This document shows, one piece after another, positions 39,004-50,847 of a stretch of 64,000 bases of DNA. Every line of letters begins with the position of its first letter. The first letter of the stretch is position 1. A program made the translations under genes and the position numbers. The DNA is from Plecoglossus altivelis (taxonomy: Eukaryota; Chordata; Actinopteri; Osmeriformes; Plecoglossidae), in assembly GCA_036571765.1 (NCBI GenBank), contig BROE01000013.1, positions 9,118,435 to 9,182,434 of the forward strand. The letters are read 5' to 3'. The notes under the pieces were generated by a model. It was not told the DNA's origin. It saw only the letters and a list, made by a program, of their open reading frames with translations, and did no database searches.

Positions 39004-41657
39004 ACTGTGTGAGAAATGGAGAGGAAGCCTGTTCAGATTTGCGCTCTGACAGCCATCCACTGTAAGCTGTGGTCATTGTTGGGCTCTGCTTAGTACAGCT
39101 TGGTTGCTCATTGTCCCCTCATGCAGTAAGCATAAATGAACAGCGTGACTCTCATGAGTCAGTGGTGAGAGCTAGGAAGGGTTCTGGTGGAGCGCAAATC
39201 CGCAGCTCAGCAGAGCTGCCCCTCAGCAGAGCTGCCCCTCAGCAGAGCTGCCCCTCAGCAGAGCTGCACCTCAGCAGAGCTGCCCCTCAGCAGAGCTGCA
39301 CTCCAGCTGGCAGTAGGCAGGATGGGCTTGAGCTAGCGAGAGTGGAGGAGAGGAGGAGTGGAGGTTTACAGGGGCACTTGAAGGATGCGGGGAGGAGAAC
39401 AGGGGTGAAGGGTTGATGGGAAGTAGGGGAGGAGTGGATGAGAGGCACAGTGTGTGGGGGGTGGATGCTCTGAGGAAGACTACATTATCTTAATAGGGTA
39501 TGTGGTTTAACAGTGGCATGGCTGACTGACTGCCGTGCATTAGTTGAAGTGACAGCCTTCTTATGGTAACCGTCCAATAAGGGTGATACACAGTAGATGA
39601 AAATGGTAAGGTTTGATACAATGCCAACACGTTATTATGAATGCTCAAACCCTCAATTATGTTGGAGTGCTTTGTATTAACAATTTCTAATTAATGACAT
39701 GCTTTATATTTCTGTTGTTGCTATAGAGACAGATATCTCGAGGCAGTTAGGGGAGGGATCTCACCTGAGCTGGGATCACCCCTACTATGATATCGCCAGG
39801 CACCAGATAGTGGAGGTGGCAGGTGAGTGTCCAGCAATAGACCTGTGTACTACGGTTAATCATTCATGTTTTTTATAGATGAATCCACAACAAGGAAGCT
39901 ATTTCACAGCCATCCCCTCTCCTTCCTCCTTCCTCCAGGCGATGATAACTTTGGCAGGAAGGTGATTGTGTTCAACGCCTGCAGGATGCCCCCCCACCAT
40001 GAGCTGGACCATCACAAGCTCCTGATGTAAGGCCACCCCACTCTTCCTAAAAGGGGTGCTTGGGTGTGTAGGCTGGGTAGTGGGAGCATGTTTGACACAG
40101 AGAGGTACTGGAGGGATGGGGTTGTTCACAGGGAGGTAAAGGGTGAGAGATGTTCAGAGTGAGGCTGTCTGCTGAGCCTCCCCCCCCCACCTTCCCAGGT
40201 ACCTGAAGGCCACGCTGGACCAGTACGTCGAGAGTGACTACACCCTCATCTACTTCCACCATGGGCTGACCAGCGACAACAAACCCTCCCTCAGCTGGAT
40301 AAGAGATGCTTACCGCGAGTTTGACAGGAAGTACGTCACCCCACATAGACCTAGCGATAACACGGTTTCTTATTCAATGCCTCCCTCATCAGACTAGTCA
40401 AAATGTGCCTCCTTCCACAGTTTATCTGTTGAGTTAAATGTGTTGTATTTGCCTCAGTTGTGATGATGTTGTTGATGGTGGTGTCCCTTAGGTACAAGAA
40501 GAACATCAAGGCCTTGTATATTGTCCACCCCACCATGTTCATCAAGACGCTCCTCATCCTATTCAAGCCTCTTATCAGGTCAGCAGCCCTCTTCACCACC
40601 ACTGTTCCACCAGGTCCAGACGGACGACGATAAGCTCACTCTCCTTTTATTTTTGTCTCTCCCCTCAGCTTCAAGTTTGGCCGTAAGATCAACTACATCA
40701 ACTACCTGAGCGAGCTGGAGGACATCCTGAAGTGTGAACAGCTCGTCATCCCTGCCCGCGTGCGAGAGTAAGAGCAGCGTGGGGTCTCCAGGGTTACCAG
40801 GGAGGCGGGTGCTTTCCCCCCTGTTCTGCTGGAACTGTAACCCTCTCCTCCTACTTTTGTCTGTAGCTATGACAACAAGCTCCGAGCCTCTCTGAAGCCA
40901 TCGGCCCAAGTGCCCATGTCGCCCCCTCGCAGCCCCCCCCTGCCTAACCAGCAGTTCGGCGTGCCCTTGGCAATGTGGGTAGTCACCCTGCGTGCAGGTC
41001 TTTTTGATGATCATAATGTTTATATTAAAATGATGACGATTATTTTAGTAATGATAGTAAGAGTAAGAATAAGATATAAGAGTAAGAATGATATGATATC
41101 AGAATGAAGAATGATATCAATATGATGTTAATATCGATGATGATGATGGTATCGTTGATGAATGTGTTCCAGCCTGAGGCAGAGGCGGGAGGATCAGGAC
41201 CCTGTTCCTGTGGTGATGAGAGACACCGTGTCCTTCCTGACAGAGCAGGGTGAGAAATACACCAGAAATACACCAGAAATACACCAGAAATACACCACTG
41301 ATGCTGCCTACCTTCGTGGAGCTGTGTGTGGAGCTGTGTGTGGAGCTGTGTGTGGAGCTGTGTGTGGAGCTGTGTGTGGAGCTGTGTGTGGAGCTGCGTG
41401 TGGAGCTGCGTGTGGAGCTGCATGTGGAGCTGCGTGTGGAGCTGTGTGTGCAGCTGTGCATATTGCTCTGCGTACAGGTGTGCATATTGCTGTGTATATA
41501 GCTGTGTGCATAGCCGTGTGTGTAGCTGTGTGATTGCTATACCTCTCTTGGTATTTCTTTTTGCAGGTCTGGAGATAGAGGGCATCTTCAGACGCTCAGC
41601 CAACGTCACCCTGGTGAAGGAGGTGCAGCTCCGTTACAACTCAGGTCTGCTACAGCA

Positions 41658-41693
<36 letters not shown>

Positions 41694-42472
41694 GCACATG
41701 CTGCTGAAACGTCAAAGGTGAACTACACATAGATAAACCCATGTCATGTCCCTCCCTCCAGGTGAGGAGATGAGCTTCTCCCAGATGGAGGATGTCCACC
41801 TGGCTGCTGTGATCCTGAAGACTTTCCTGAGAGAGCTTCCGGAGCCCCTGCTCACCTACCAGCTCTACAACGACATCGTCAACTTCCACAGTATGACCTC
41901 TACCACACTCTTCAGCTGCCCTGTCTCACCACTACACATGCTGACACACTCACAATGACACACCACGCATTCGCTGACACTCACAATCACACACTAGCTG
42001 ACGGTCGTGCTTAACATGGTGCTTATCACCGAAGGTCACAACCACATATCCACACTCTGACACACATAAGCACATACCATACACTCTTGACACGTGTGTG
42101 TGTGTGTCAGATGTTGACAGCGCTACCCAGGTGTCGGCCATGCGCAGCATGCTGGAGAACCTACCAGAGGAGAACTATGAATCTCTCAAGTTTCTCATCC
42201 AGTTCCTGGCTCTGGTATGATGTAATATCCCTTTTAAAGTAGCTGATTTGTGTATTTTCTTCTTATCAGAACTATTGAGCTCATTGTGTTTGTATGTGTA
42301 GGTGTCTGCACAGAGCGAGGTGAACAAGATGACCAACTCTAACCTGGCGGTGGTGTTTGGGCCCAACCTGCTGTGGGGGCAGGACGCCGCCATGACACTT
42401 AGCGCCATCGGACCCATCAACAACTTCACCAAAACCCTGCTGGACCAGCAACACCTGGTCTTCTCTGCCTGA
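38801..42472 (+). CDS. arhgap1: Rho GTPase-activating protein 1 (p50RhoGAP/Cdc42GAP)
   Basis: Twelve coding exons: 38801-38939, 39727-39822, 39939-40026, 40199-40330, 40492-40578, 40669-40767, 40867-40974, 41173-41249, 41567-41644, 41762-41890, 42111-42214 and 42302-42472. They join in frame to 435 residues (human about 439). After an acidic N-terminus comes a Sec14/CRAL-TRIO lipid-binding domain (about 60-215; VESDYTLIYFHHGLTSDNKP, IKALYIVHPTMFIKTLLILF). A Pro-rich SH3-binding linker follows (MSPPRSPPLP), then the RhoGAP domain (about 250-430) with the arginine finger in EGIFRRSAN and the conserved KTFLRELPEPLL and NKMTNSNLAVVFGPNLLW. It speeds GTP hydrolysis by Cdc42, RhoA and Rac1 on endomembranes. 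Introns carry several minisatellites. It is convergent with atg13, as in human. Confidence 0.96.
39203..39300 (+). repeat. 16-bp minisatellite in arhgap1 intron
   Basis: About six copies of cagcagagctgcccct with small changes, in the intron after the first coding exon. Confidence 0.9.
41252..41297 (+). repeat. 11-bp repeat at an arhgap1 splice donor
   Basis: About four copies of agaaatacacc start immediately after the donor of exon 41173-41249. Confidence 0.9.
41316..41457 (+). repeat. 12-bp minisatellite in arhgap1 intron
   Basis: About eleven copies of gtgtgtggagct with C/T variants, in the same intron as the 11-bp repeat. It creates long spurious open frames on both strands. Confidence 0.92.
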
Positions 42473-43806
42473 AGAGAGGGATCAGCACTGTCCCTGCCCC
42501 TGGCCTAGCCCTTGCCCTTCCTCCCCTCTCTGCCCTTGGCTCTTCCTTCAACCCTTCCCTACCCCTTTAGGCAGCTGTTCCTTAGTGACCATGCCCCCCC
42601 CCCCTCAGCCCTCTGTTTGATGTTTTCTCCTGACCCTGTCTGTCAGAGAGTTGGTCCGCTCATGTGACCCTAGGTGTTACTCCTCCCCCCTCTTCCAGTA
42701 ATGTTGCCAAATGCATGAGTGTAGCTGTAACATAAACTGAGGACCAGAGGAGAGATAGAAAGAGAGAAGGAAAACAAAATTCCCAGGGGAGATTGACCAC
42801 CTTAGTGTCAGCGTCAGGTTTGAGGGCTTTAAGGTCTCCCCTGTTGTAAACTCAGGAAGTTGAACCGTAGAATTCAGCCGTGAACAGGAGTCTCCAGGTA
42901 CGAAACCATGAGGACAATCTATTCTCCTAAAGGCCAGACCTCCTGCTCTGGTTCGCACCTCTTCGGAGGTCAATTGACGGTAACGGATGACAACTGATGT
43001 TCTCTGTGATGATGATCTGGATCACTTCTATATCAAGTCAACCATGAGGTTAAGTGTAGATGTCATTAGTCTAGACGTCGTGGCATATCAGTATCTCTGA
43101 TCATGTTTTGTTTGTCTAAACGTGTCTCCCGAACCAGTGCTTTCTGAGCAGTTGGAGGACAGTTTGATCCCTGTTGAAAACACACTTATCATCCCTGGTG
43201 GGAGAAGGCTTTTAGTCACAGCCTGTTTTGATAATCACAAATCTGGATGAAGCTACAGTGGCATGTGAAAGCACCAAAATAACATTGATACATTTGAATA
43301 AGAGTGTTTGTATTCTAATGGATACGGCTTTTCCTGTGTTTATACATTTGTAACCCGTCGCCTTACTTTCTAAATGTTTACTCATGATCAAGCAGAACAG
43401 TGTCCCTCTGGGAGTCTTGTGCTAGCAGGTGTTTGCTGCAAGGAGCACCTAACAATGTCTTAGCTGGAGCATGCACCCAACTCTGTCAGCATCTTCCTCC
43501 TGGATGCTGGGATCAGTCTGGTACAGGATCATTCTTATGCTTCTCATCATGTACCTTCATATAACCACATTAGCTCTAATCACAGTGATAATGCCAAGCG
43601 TGATTGTCATACAAGTGATTACTTTTGGCATTCATGTAAATACATCTTGTGATTTCTACATATTTTTCTTTGCCTTAATAACAGTTTGGCAAGTCATGAG
43701 CGGCGACAAGCCTTGGATATATAAACTAGTCTTTTGTGTTGTCTGAAAGCCACTAGAGGGCGTTGCAGGGCTCTCAACTATAGGTTATGGTCACTGGGTT
43801 CTGCCT

Positions 43807-43880
43807 GACAGGCTGTTTCTAGTGCTAGACTTCATGACAGGCTGTTTCTAGTGCTGGACTTCATGACAGGCTGTTTCTAG
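43807..43880 (+). repeat. 29-bp tandem repeat
   Basis: Units start at 43807, 43836 and 43865 (partial), each beginning gacaggctgtttctagt. Confidence 0.9.
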
Positions 43881-44210
43881 TTTGTTCAGTCTGACAAGCT
43901 GAAGCTGTTTGATGTTAGCATTATTGACTGACAGTCCTGAGTGCATTAATTAACCATCATTGTTGTTCATTATCAATTACATTACATAATTTCTGTTCAA
44001 AAGCCTAATTTTGCGCTTTCAATTGTCCACTTTATCTGTTTAGTTATTTTTAACCAAATCAACCAAAGAATCATGGTTGCATTGGAAACCTTATAATTTT
44101 CTCTATTTTTTTATACAATTTATTATTTTACGATATTATTTTATTCAGTATGTTTTTGAAGACCAAACAATGGTGTGCTGTGACCCAGAACACAAACGAA
44201 GAACTGCCCC

Positions 44211-44531
44211 TTTCTGGGTCCCCTGCCTGGTGTCCCTGCGTGGTGTCCCTGCTTGGGTCCCCTGTCTGGGTCCCCTGTCTGGGTCCCCTGCCTGGTGTCC
44301 CTGCTTGGGTCCCCTGTCTGGTGTCCCTGTCTGGTGTCCCTGCTTGGGTCCCCTGCCTGGTGTCCCTGTCTGGGTCCCCTGCTTGGGTCCCCTGCCTGGT
44401 GTCCCTGTCTGGGTCCCCTGCTTGGGTCCCCTGTCTGGGGTCCCATGTCTGGTGTCCCCTGCTTGGGTCCCCTGTCTGGTGTCCCTGCTTGGGTTCCCTG
44501 TCTGGTGTCCCTGCTTGGGTCCCCCTCCTGG
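44211..44531 (+). repeat. 13-bp minisatellite (tgtctgggtcccc family)
   Basis: About 25 units of two alternating 13-bp types, tgcytgggtcccc and tgyctggtgtccc. The minus strand is G-rich. It lies in the presumed arhgap1 3' UTR. Confidence 0.92.
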
Positions 44532-44934
44532 TGACTGAAGCCAGAAGTGTTAGCCTCATACTGGGACGCCTGCTCTGCCTCTTATATGGTTGTTTACTGT
44601 GTAATATGGATCCCTCCAGTCATGTCAATACTAAGATGTTGACATGCATATCAGTGGCTTAGTAGATCCTCCCTGTGTGTCTGTGTGCCTTAAGAAAATA
44701 GGCACTTCAAAATATACTAGAGACCAACTCCTTGTCCTCCTGTCCTGTATTGACCCAGTGCCAGTATGTTTGTCTATTCTAGACTGTGTTGTTGCTATGG
44801 TTCCTAGTGGTGACAGTGACAATTCCGTTTCTCTACAAGAGAACTTATCTTCCTTTGTTTGGACTGTGTGACTGCAATCTATCGTTTCCAAGATCTTACT
44901 TTTTATATATGTTGTGAATACAAAGTATTAAAAC

Positions 44935-44940
44935 AATAAA
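44935..44940 (+). terminator. Candidate poly(A) signal of arhgap1
   Basis: AATAAA in an A/T-rich context, about 100 bp before the candidate atg13 poly(A) signal on the other strand. The two genes converge here. Confidence 0.5.
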
Positions 44941-45043
44941 AGGTGACGGTAACAGTCTCTGTGCTTTTATGGGTGTCTAGAAACTCCACGTAGCACAGTT
45001 TTGGAAATAAACATTTATTTGTTACACAACAGGACCATGCTGC

Positions 45044-45049
45044 TTTATT
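45044..45049 (-). terminator. Candidate poly(A) signal of atg13
   Basis: Minus-strand AATAAA (tttatt on the plus strand) about 775 nt past the atg13 stop; a second one lies at 45019-45014. The 45050-45821 stretch is then the atg13 3' UTR. Confidence 0.5.
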
Positions 45050-45821
45050 GACAATGCCTCTAGAAGATCAGATTCATGGGACGAGAGGAAAGTGCAGATC
45101 AGGTTTCTTGTCAGGGGTCACCTGTGACTTCATGAGGCGATTGAGGGGGCAAGCCAGGTCTCAATACATAATTAGAGTAGTGATACACAGTGATTAGTCC
45201 CAAGCCGAGCTCTGGGACAAACGTAGAGTTCTGTATCCTTCCACCTTCCATTAGAAAATATGATTCAAAACGTAGAGACTGATGTTGGGCATCTTAGATT
45301 GAGATGTTTTTGAACATGCCCTCATAGGCAGGGAGTGAGGCAGGGACCAGTGTTTATCTGTTCCTCCATACCCAGTCGATTCAGCTATAAGGTGAGTGAC
45401 ACTCCAGGTGTAACAAGAAAATAGTCAGGCTTGCTCTTAGTCGGACTGTATAGAAGGACACACATTAAAGTCTACTATACCTCAGATACAGGGAGGGAGA
45501 AAGAGTAGGAGAGGTGAAAATCTGCTATTTACACTATGAGAGATTTGCATATGAGCAATTAATGCAGTTCTATTCAAACATCTGTTATACCAAAAACCGC
45601 TTAACTTGTTTCATTTTTCTCTACAGGACAATGTCATTGGATCTTGGTCGCTTTCACACCAAGCAAGTTCGAACCCCCCCCCCAAAAAAAACAACGATGT
45701 GAATCTGAATAGAGATGAGTGTGGGTGCAGTAGTAAGAAGGTACAATGAAACAGAGACACATCTCCCTCAGGTGGGGCCCAGCCAGCCTGGGGCCCAGCC
45801 AGCCTGGAGCTGGGGACAGGC

Positions 45822-48800
45822 CTACTGCAGCGTGTCCACAAATGCATCAAACTCATCAATGTTTTTCTCGTAGACAGCAAGCTTCTCAGGCAGGGAGTCC
45901 TGAGGAGGAAAAAAAGAAGACAGAACCATGTGTCAAGAAGATTTCTCTAAACACACAGATGTATGCAGGCACACAGATACTCAGACTATATGTATATCTC
46001 ACCAAGTCTTCTGCCATGGACTGAGCGCTGACATCGATGGACAGGCTGGCTAGCTGAGGAGGGTTCTGGAACTCTCTGTAGAACGTCCCCAGGTCCATGG
46101 GCAGCAAGTCATCCTTAGAGAATGCAGGTTTCTGAAGACCACATATTGCATAGACCGGTTAATGAGTATTCTACCACACCCAGCTAGAGCAGAGCTACCC
46201 ATCCAGCCACAGACAGAACAGGCTGTGTGCTTTGTGAGAGAAGAAGAGAGGGAGAGGACAGATCTGCTTACAAAGTCGACCATGACAAAGTCGTCATGTG
46301 GCTGTCCAGTGCTTTCCCCTGAGCCCTGGGAGTGGAGGCTGCCCTGGAGGGGGGAAGAGGAGGTGGGGGACTCTGGGGGTTGCACCTGGGGGAGGGGGGG
46401 GAGGAGAAGACAGTCAAGATAGGAAACAAAGAACGGTCAACTTCAAGCACGTCCCGTTTGCTTACTGGTTACAAGTACGAGCTCAGCCTTTCCATCTGGC
46501 CTGGGCTATTTACTGCATCCCCTCCCTTCTCTGTCTCCTCTGCCTAGCCTGTCTCTGATATTGCCATGTTAAAGAATAGAGTCCAAAATTACACGCCAAA
46601 TATAAGGATATCGATAGAAAAATGAACCCCGACTCAAAGATCACCTCCTCCACCATCCTCTAGTCTGCTTCGTCAGCTACCCTGTAACCCAGAGTTCCAG
46701 AGAAATGTGTGTGTGTGTGTGTGTGTAGGTGTCTCACCATGGGGTCATTCTCCTCCAGGTCATGAGCCCTGGGAGCAAACGCTGCAAATGGTAGATCCAG
46801 ACTGGCCATGGTTACCTGACAAGACAAACACACCCACACAAGATTAGCCTCAATGATATGATCCTCTGATTATGCGATTAGTTTGAAACCATTTTAGAAA
46901 TCTCCCCATGTGCATGTTGTTCTTAGCAGTTGTTACCTGCGTTCCAGGCTTGTTGACAAAGGCTCCAACCTTTCTGGTGAAGGTGGTCTCTATGATGTCA
47001 GAGGGGGAGGCACTCTTTACCTCAGAGCTCCTGGACAGCGCCTCCGTCTCCTCGCCACTGAAACACACACACATAGTCTGCATCCCAGAGGAACAGACAT
47101 GTTTGTTCAAATGAGGGACAGACAGGGTCATGTGACAGGCCTGACCTGCTAGAGGGCGTGGCAGGGACGTGGTCAGCAGGCGGGCAGGAGGAGATGCGCC
47201 CGTGGTCAGCCTGGGCACCGTGGCACGGCTGGACTGGCACCTGGGGGACCCCGCCCTCCTTTGCAGGTAGTGCCACCTACACAGGACGTGGCACATACAA
47301 CAGCAGAGGCCAGTGTTATAGCTGTGTGTTATTTATGAAGGTTGTAATAAATACAAGCAAAGAAGATGAATCATCCACTGTTTGTTCAGTCATTTAATTC
47401 CATTCCAAAAAGCCACTGGTATTTGTTTTGTGATCTGGGAGAAAATTAGATTCAGCTCTATAAATGACAGTAAGTTTGATGAGATTTGTCTTAGGCCTAT
47501 ATAAGAGATTTAGGCCTAGTTGGTGAGAAACACCTGTCTGTCTGTCTGTCTGTCTGTCTCTGTCTGTCTGTCTGTGTGTGAGTGTATGAATCACTACTGC
47601 ACCTGGTGGGGGTTGGTAGTGTTTAAGGCTGAGGGGTGGCAGTAGTCAGCGCCGAGTCCTGGAGGCTGAAAAGACATCCGAGAACTGTAGAGCTGGGAAA
47701 CAAACACAGAGATAGGATATTACACAAGATACCAAGTATAGGAAGACAAGCCAAATAGATGTGGGTGAAAGTGTGCTAGGATAACAGCATGAGGCAGGAC
47801 AGAGGCAATAGGAGCAGAGTCTGGGGGAGGAGAAGTGACTAGAGCAGGGATGTGGCAGACATGTCAACCCTCATCAGGCTGATGGGAGACAGAGAAGTGG
47901 GAGGAGTCAGGAGAGGTTAGGGAGGGGTCAGTAGGTCTTCCCACCAGGTTTCTGGTTCTCAGGGCTGGCTAGCAGAGCAGAGCAGGTCATGTTCACGTTA
48001 ACACACACACACACACACACACATACACACATGCCATGCTCTGTATGCATGATCTGTGGTCAAGCTCCGGAACGCCACATCCTTCTATCATGTTTTAAGA
48101 GGTGATAGAAGACAGGCCGGGCGGTGGAGGTACACCAGGCAGTGTGTGTGTGTGTGTGTGTTTCTTAATGAGTGAGTGTGTCTTCATGTGTGTGTGTGCA
48201 TATGTGACAGGGAGAAAGCTGCTCACTCTCTACTCCAGGACTCACTTGGTGTGAGAGGGCCACGCCAAGCATGGGGACCTTCAGAGTGTCCATCAGTGCC
48301 GGTTTAGGCGTCTTAAACTGTGCCTGACTGACAGTGAACACACACTACACAGAGACAGAGAGAGAGAGAGAGAGAGAAAGAAAGAAAGGAAGAGCACAGA
48401 CACAGGGGGGCACCGACACAGACAGACAGTCAGACAGTCAGACAGTCAGACAGACAGACAGACATACAGGGATGTAGGGAGGAAGGAGGGAGGGTGGGTG
48501 GAAAATGAAAGCACTGTAACAGAGCATGGATAGGAGAAGACAGTCAGGAGAGGAGAGGTGGAGCTGCTAGTATGAGGTGCTGGGTGCCTACCTGAGAGGG
48601 AGGGGAGGTGGAGAAGGAGGTGGTGCAGACCTCCTGGGAGTCCTCCACTCCAGCGTATGCTCCTCCTTCCTCATCCCCTGGGGCTCTGCAAGGACGACAA
48701 GCTGTTGCTACTTATCTTACAACCATTTATCTGTGTATGTGTGTGTGTGTGTGTGTGTGTGTCTGGGCAAAGCCACCTGTAGTTGCATGGGTGCATGTGT

Positions 48801-50847
48801 CCCATGTTGCTGAAGGGGCGCTCTACGAAGTGGTCAATGATGATTCCCATGATGGGGGCGGAGCGCTCAAACTGCCTGTAAGGTGGGAAAAATATTACAT
48901 GAGGTTAGGACGAGGGGAGAAGGCTACGAAGCACACAATATGTGGTGAAGTGGTTGAAGAAGGGGACTAGAGTACATACTGTGTGGTGCAATAGGTGCAA
49001 AAGGGGACTAGAGTACATACTGTGTGGTGCAATAGGTGCAGAAGGGGACTAGACCACATACTGTGTGGTGCAGAAGGGGACTAGAGTACATACTGTGTGA
49101 TGCAGAAGGGGACTAGAGCACAATGTGTGATGCAGAAGGGGACTAGAGCACAATGTGTGGTGCAGAAGGGGACTAGAGCACAATGTGTGGTGCAGAAGGG
49201 GACTAGAGCACAATGTGTGATGCAGAAGGGGACTAGAACACAATGTGTGGTGCAGAAGGGGACTAGAGTACAATGTGTGGTGCAGAAGGGGACTAGAGCA
49301 GGTTGTGTGGTGCAGAAGGGGACTAGAACACATACTGTGTGGTGCAGAAGGGGACTAGAATACATACTGTGTGGTGCAGTGGGTGCAGAAGAGGACTAGA
49401 GCACATACTGTGTGGTGTACCTGGTGGACATAAAGGCCAAGTTGGTCCTGTAGGCACACGAGAGGGTGATGGTGCCGATGGGTGTTCCTACAATGCCCAC
49501 ACGCACTGTCTGAAACCCTGCAACAATAACAACAACATCATCACATTTAGCATGCTAAGTTAATTTGAATAATACCACTAATAGGAGATATCTTCATTTT
49601 TTTTTACCTTCCCCCAATCCTGTTAGCTGAACTTCCCCAAAATATATCCTGCAAAACAAATGTGTTAGTCAGGTAATATGTACATAAGATCACACAGCAG
49701 AGGATGTATGTGATGGTTGCGTTTCATAACTAACCTGTAGAGGATAACGTAGTCATGGCCCTGCTTCCTAGACAGCTTGTAGGCAGGGGTTACCCTGGTG
49801 ATGGCCAGTAGGGACTTGAGCAGCAGAGACAGGCGGTTGTACACAGTGTAGGACACCTTGATGTCCTTGTCACACCTGAACAAGCCAGGGCAATGAGATT
49901 AACACCAAGAGCACAAACAGCAATAGACTCTAGAAGGGGACAAGAGCACATTGTGTGGTGCAGAAGGGGACTAGAGCACATACTGCAGGTGTAGAATCAA
50001 CAACAAAGGCAGACTTACTTCTCATTCATTTCTAGACACCATGTCTCCAGTTCCATTGAATCACCCTGTGGAATATGAAAATTTACATATGACACACTGT
50101 CCACACAGACCATCTGGCCTGTCCTAAACATTCGGAACATGGGAGCATGGTGTAATTACACGGATGTTTGGTACTCCATGCGTGCAGCGTCCTAGCTCAC
50201 CTCAGAGGTCTTCAGGGAGATCTCCACACACATGGAGCGACCAATGCCTGGCAGCTGGCCGGCCAAAGCCTTCTTGGCCTCATGGGTCACCTCAGGGATG
50301 TCTTTGATTGCCAGGTTGAACTGAGGAAGAGAGGGACATTGATCGTGGTGAATGTCTACGCTCCAGTGGCTGAAAGGGTGCTAGTCTGATGTGTGATCTG
50401 TCCCATAGAATCATAGAGATGTGCCTCACCCAGTCCGACCCTGTGGGAGAGGAGGAGGAGCGGGTGCATATCTTCTCCCCAAGCCGTGCTTGGACAATCA
50501 CCTGTACTGTCTGTAGGCAGCCAGAGTGAAACGTAGGGCACATAACTCATTTTTAACTGTACATACATGTCTGAAGGGTACGTAAATTAGCTCTTTGTAC
50601 GGTATGATTAGTCCTACATCCAGATTCAGCACTCAATATTTCACGTATTATATAATGACAAGATTAGTCTGATTGTCAAATACGTCTTGAATGCGGAGAT
50701 AATAATCTAGAGTGCAATCTGGACAGGACATAACCAGTTCAGACATTGCTCGTTACAGATTCATTTTAGAAAGCTTACCTTTAAAGCAAAAAACTTGATG
50801 AATTTATCCAAGTCTTTTTTATCCTGGGGACTCAGGTCAGTGTCCAT
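45822..50847 (-). CDS. atg13: Autophagy-related protein 13 (ULK1 complex subunit)
   Basis: Seventeen minus-strand exons: 50847-50779, 50510-50430, 50320-50201, 50065-50019, 49875-49735, 49648-49608, 49517-49421, 48875-48777, 48685-48592, 48323-48246, 47692-47603, 47276-47146, 47057-46937, 46815-46738, 46385-46272, 46131-46003 and 45899-45822. They join in frame to 535 residues. Residues 1-200 form the HORMA domain ([40 protein letters not shown]). A long Ser/Pro-rich disordered region follows. It contains the LC3-interacting motif DDFVMVDF and ends with the conserved PMDLGTFYREFQNPPQL and EFDAFVDTLQ, which contact FIP200 and ULK1. ATG13 bridges ULK1, FIP200 and ATG101 to start autophagosome formation. 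It is head-to-head with harbi1, as in human 11p11.2. Introns hold a 30-bp minisatellite. Confidence 0.96.
47537..47580. repeat. (TGTC)n tetranucleotide repeat
   Basis: Run of TGTC units in an atg13 intron. Nearby introns also hold (GT)n at 46708-46728, 48143-48160 and 48737-48760, (CA)n at 48002-48022, (GA)n at about 48358-48376 and GACA units at 48417-48463. Confidence 0.85.
48960..49410. repeat. 30-bp minisatellite in atg13 intron 7
   Basis: About 14 units of the type tgtgtggtgcagaaggggactagagcacaa, with 30-bp units in the centre and longer variants with a catac insertion at both ends. It runs up to the donor of exon 49517-49421. Confidence 0.95.
49931..49985. repeat. Detached copy of the 30-bp minisatellite in atg13 intron 4
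   Basis: About 1.8 units (agaaggggacaagagcacat, then tgtgtggtgcagaagg) lie three exons away from the main array. Confidence 0.9.

Larger units (their letters stand above)
42473..44960 (+). other. arhgap1 3' UTR
   Basis: No coding sequence was recognised. The stretch is read as a long 3' UTR ending at the AATAAA at 44935-44940. It contains a 29-bp repeat (about 2.5 copies, 43807-43880) and a 13-bp minisatellite (44211-44531). Part of it may instead be spacer if an earlier site is used. Confidence 0.5.

Noticed and set aside
41040..41721. Open frames of His/Thr/Gln or Trp/Ser/Cys repeats
   Set aside because: Products of the 12-bp intronic repeat in arhgap1; true exons lie on both sides with intact splice sites.
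44077..44559. Long Pro/Gly/Trp-rich open frames in both directions
   Set aside because: They arise from the 13-bp minisatellite, which lacks stops in several frames.
48960..49410. Regular direct repeats that could suggest a CRISPR array
   Set aside because: The repeats are head-to-tail with no unique spacers, and the DNA is vertebrate intron sequence.
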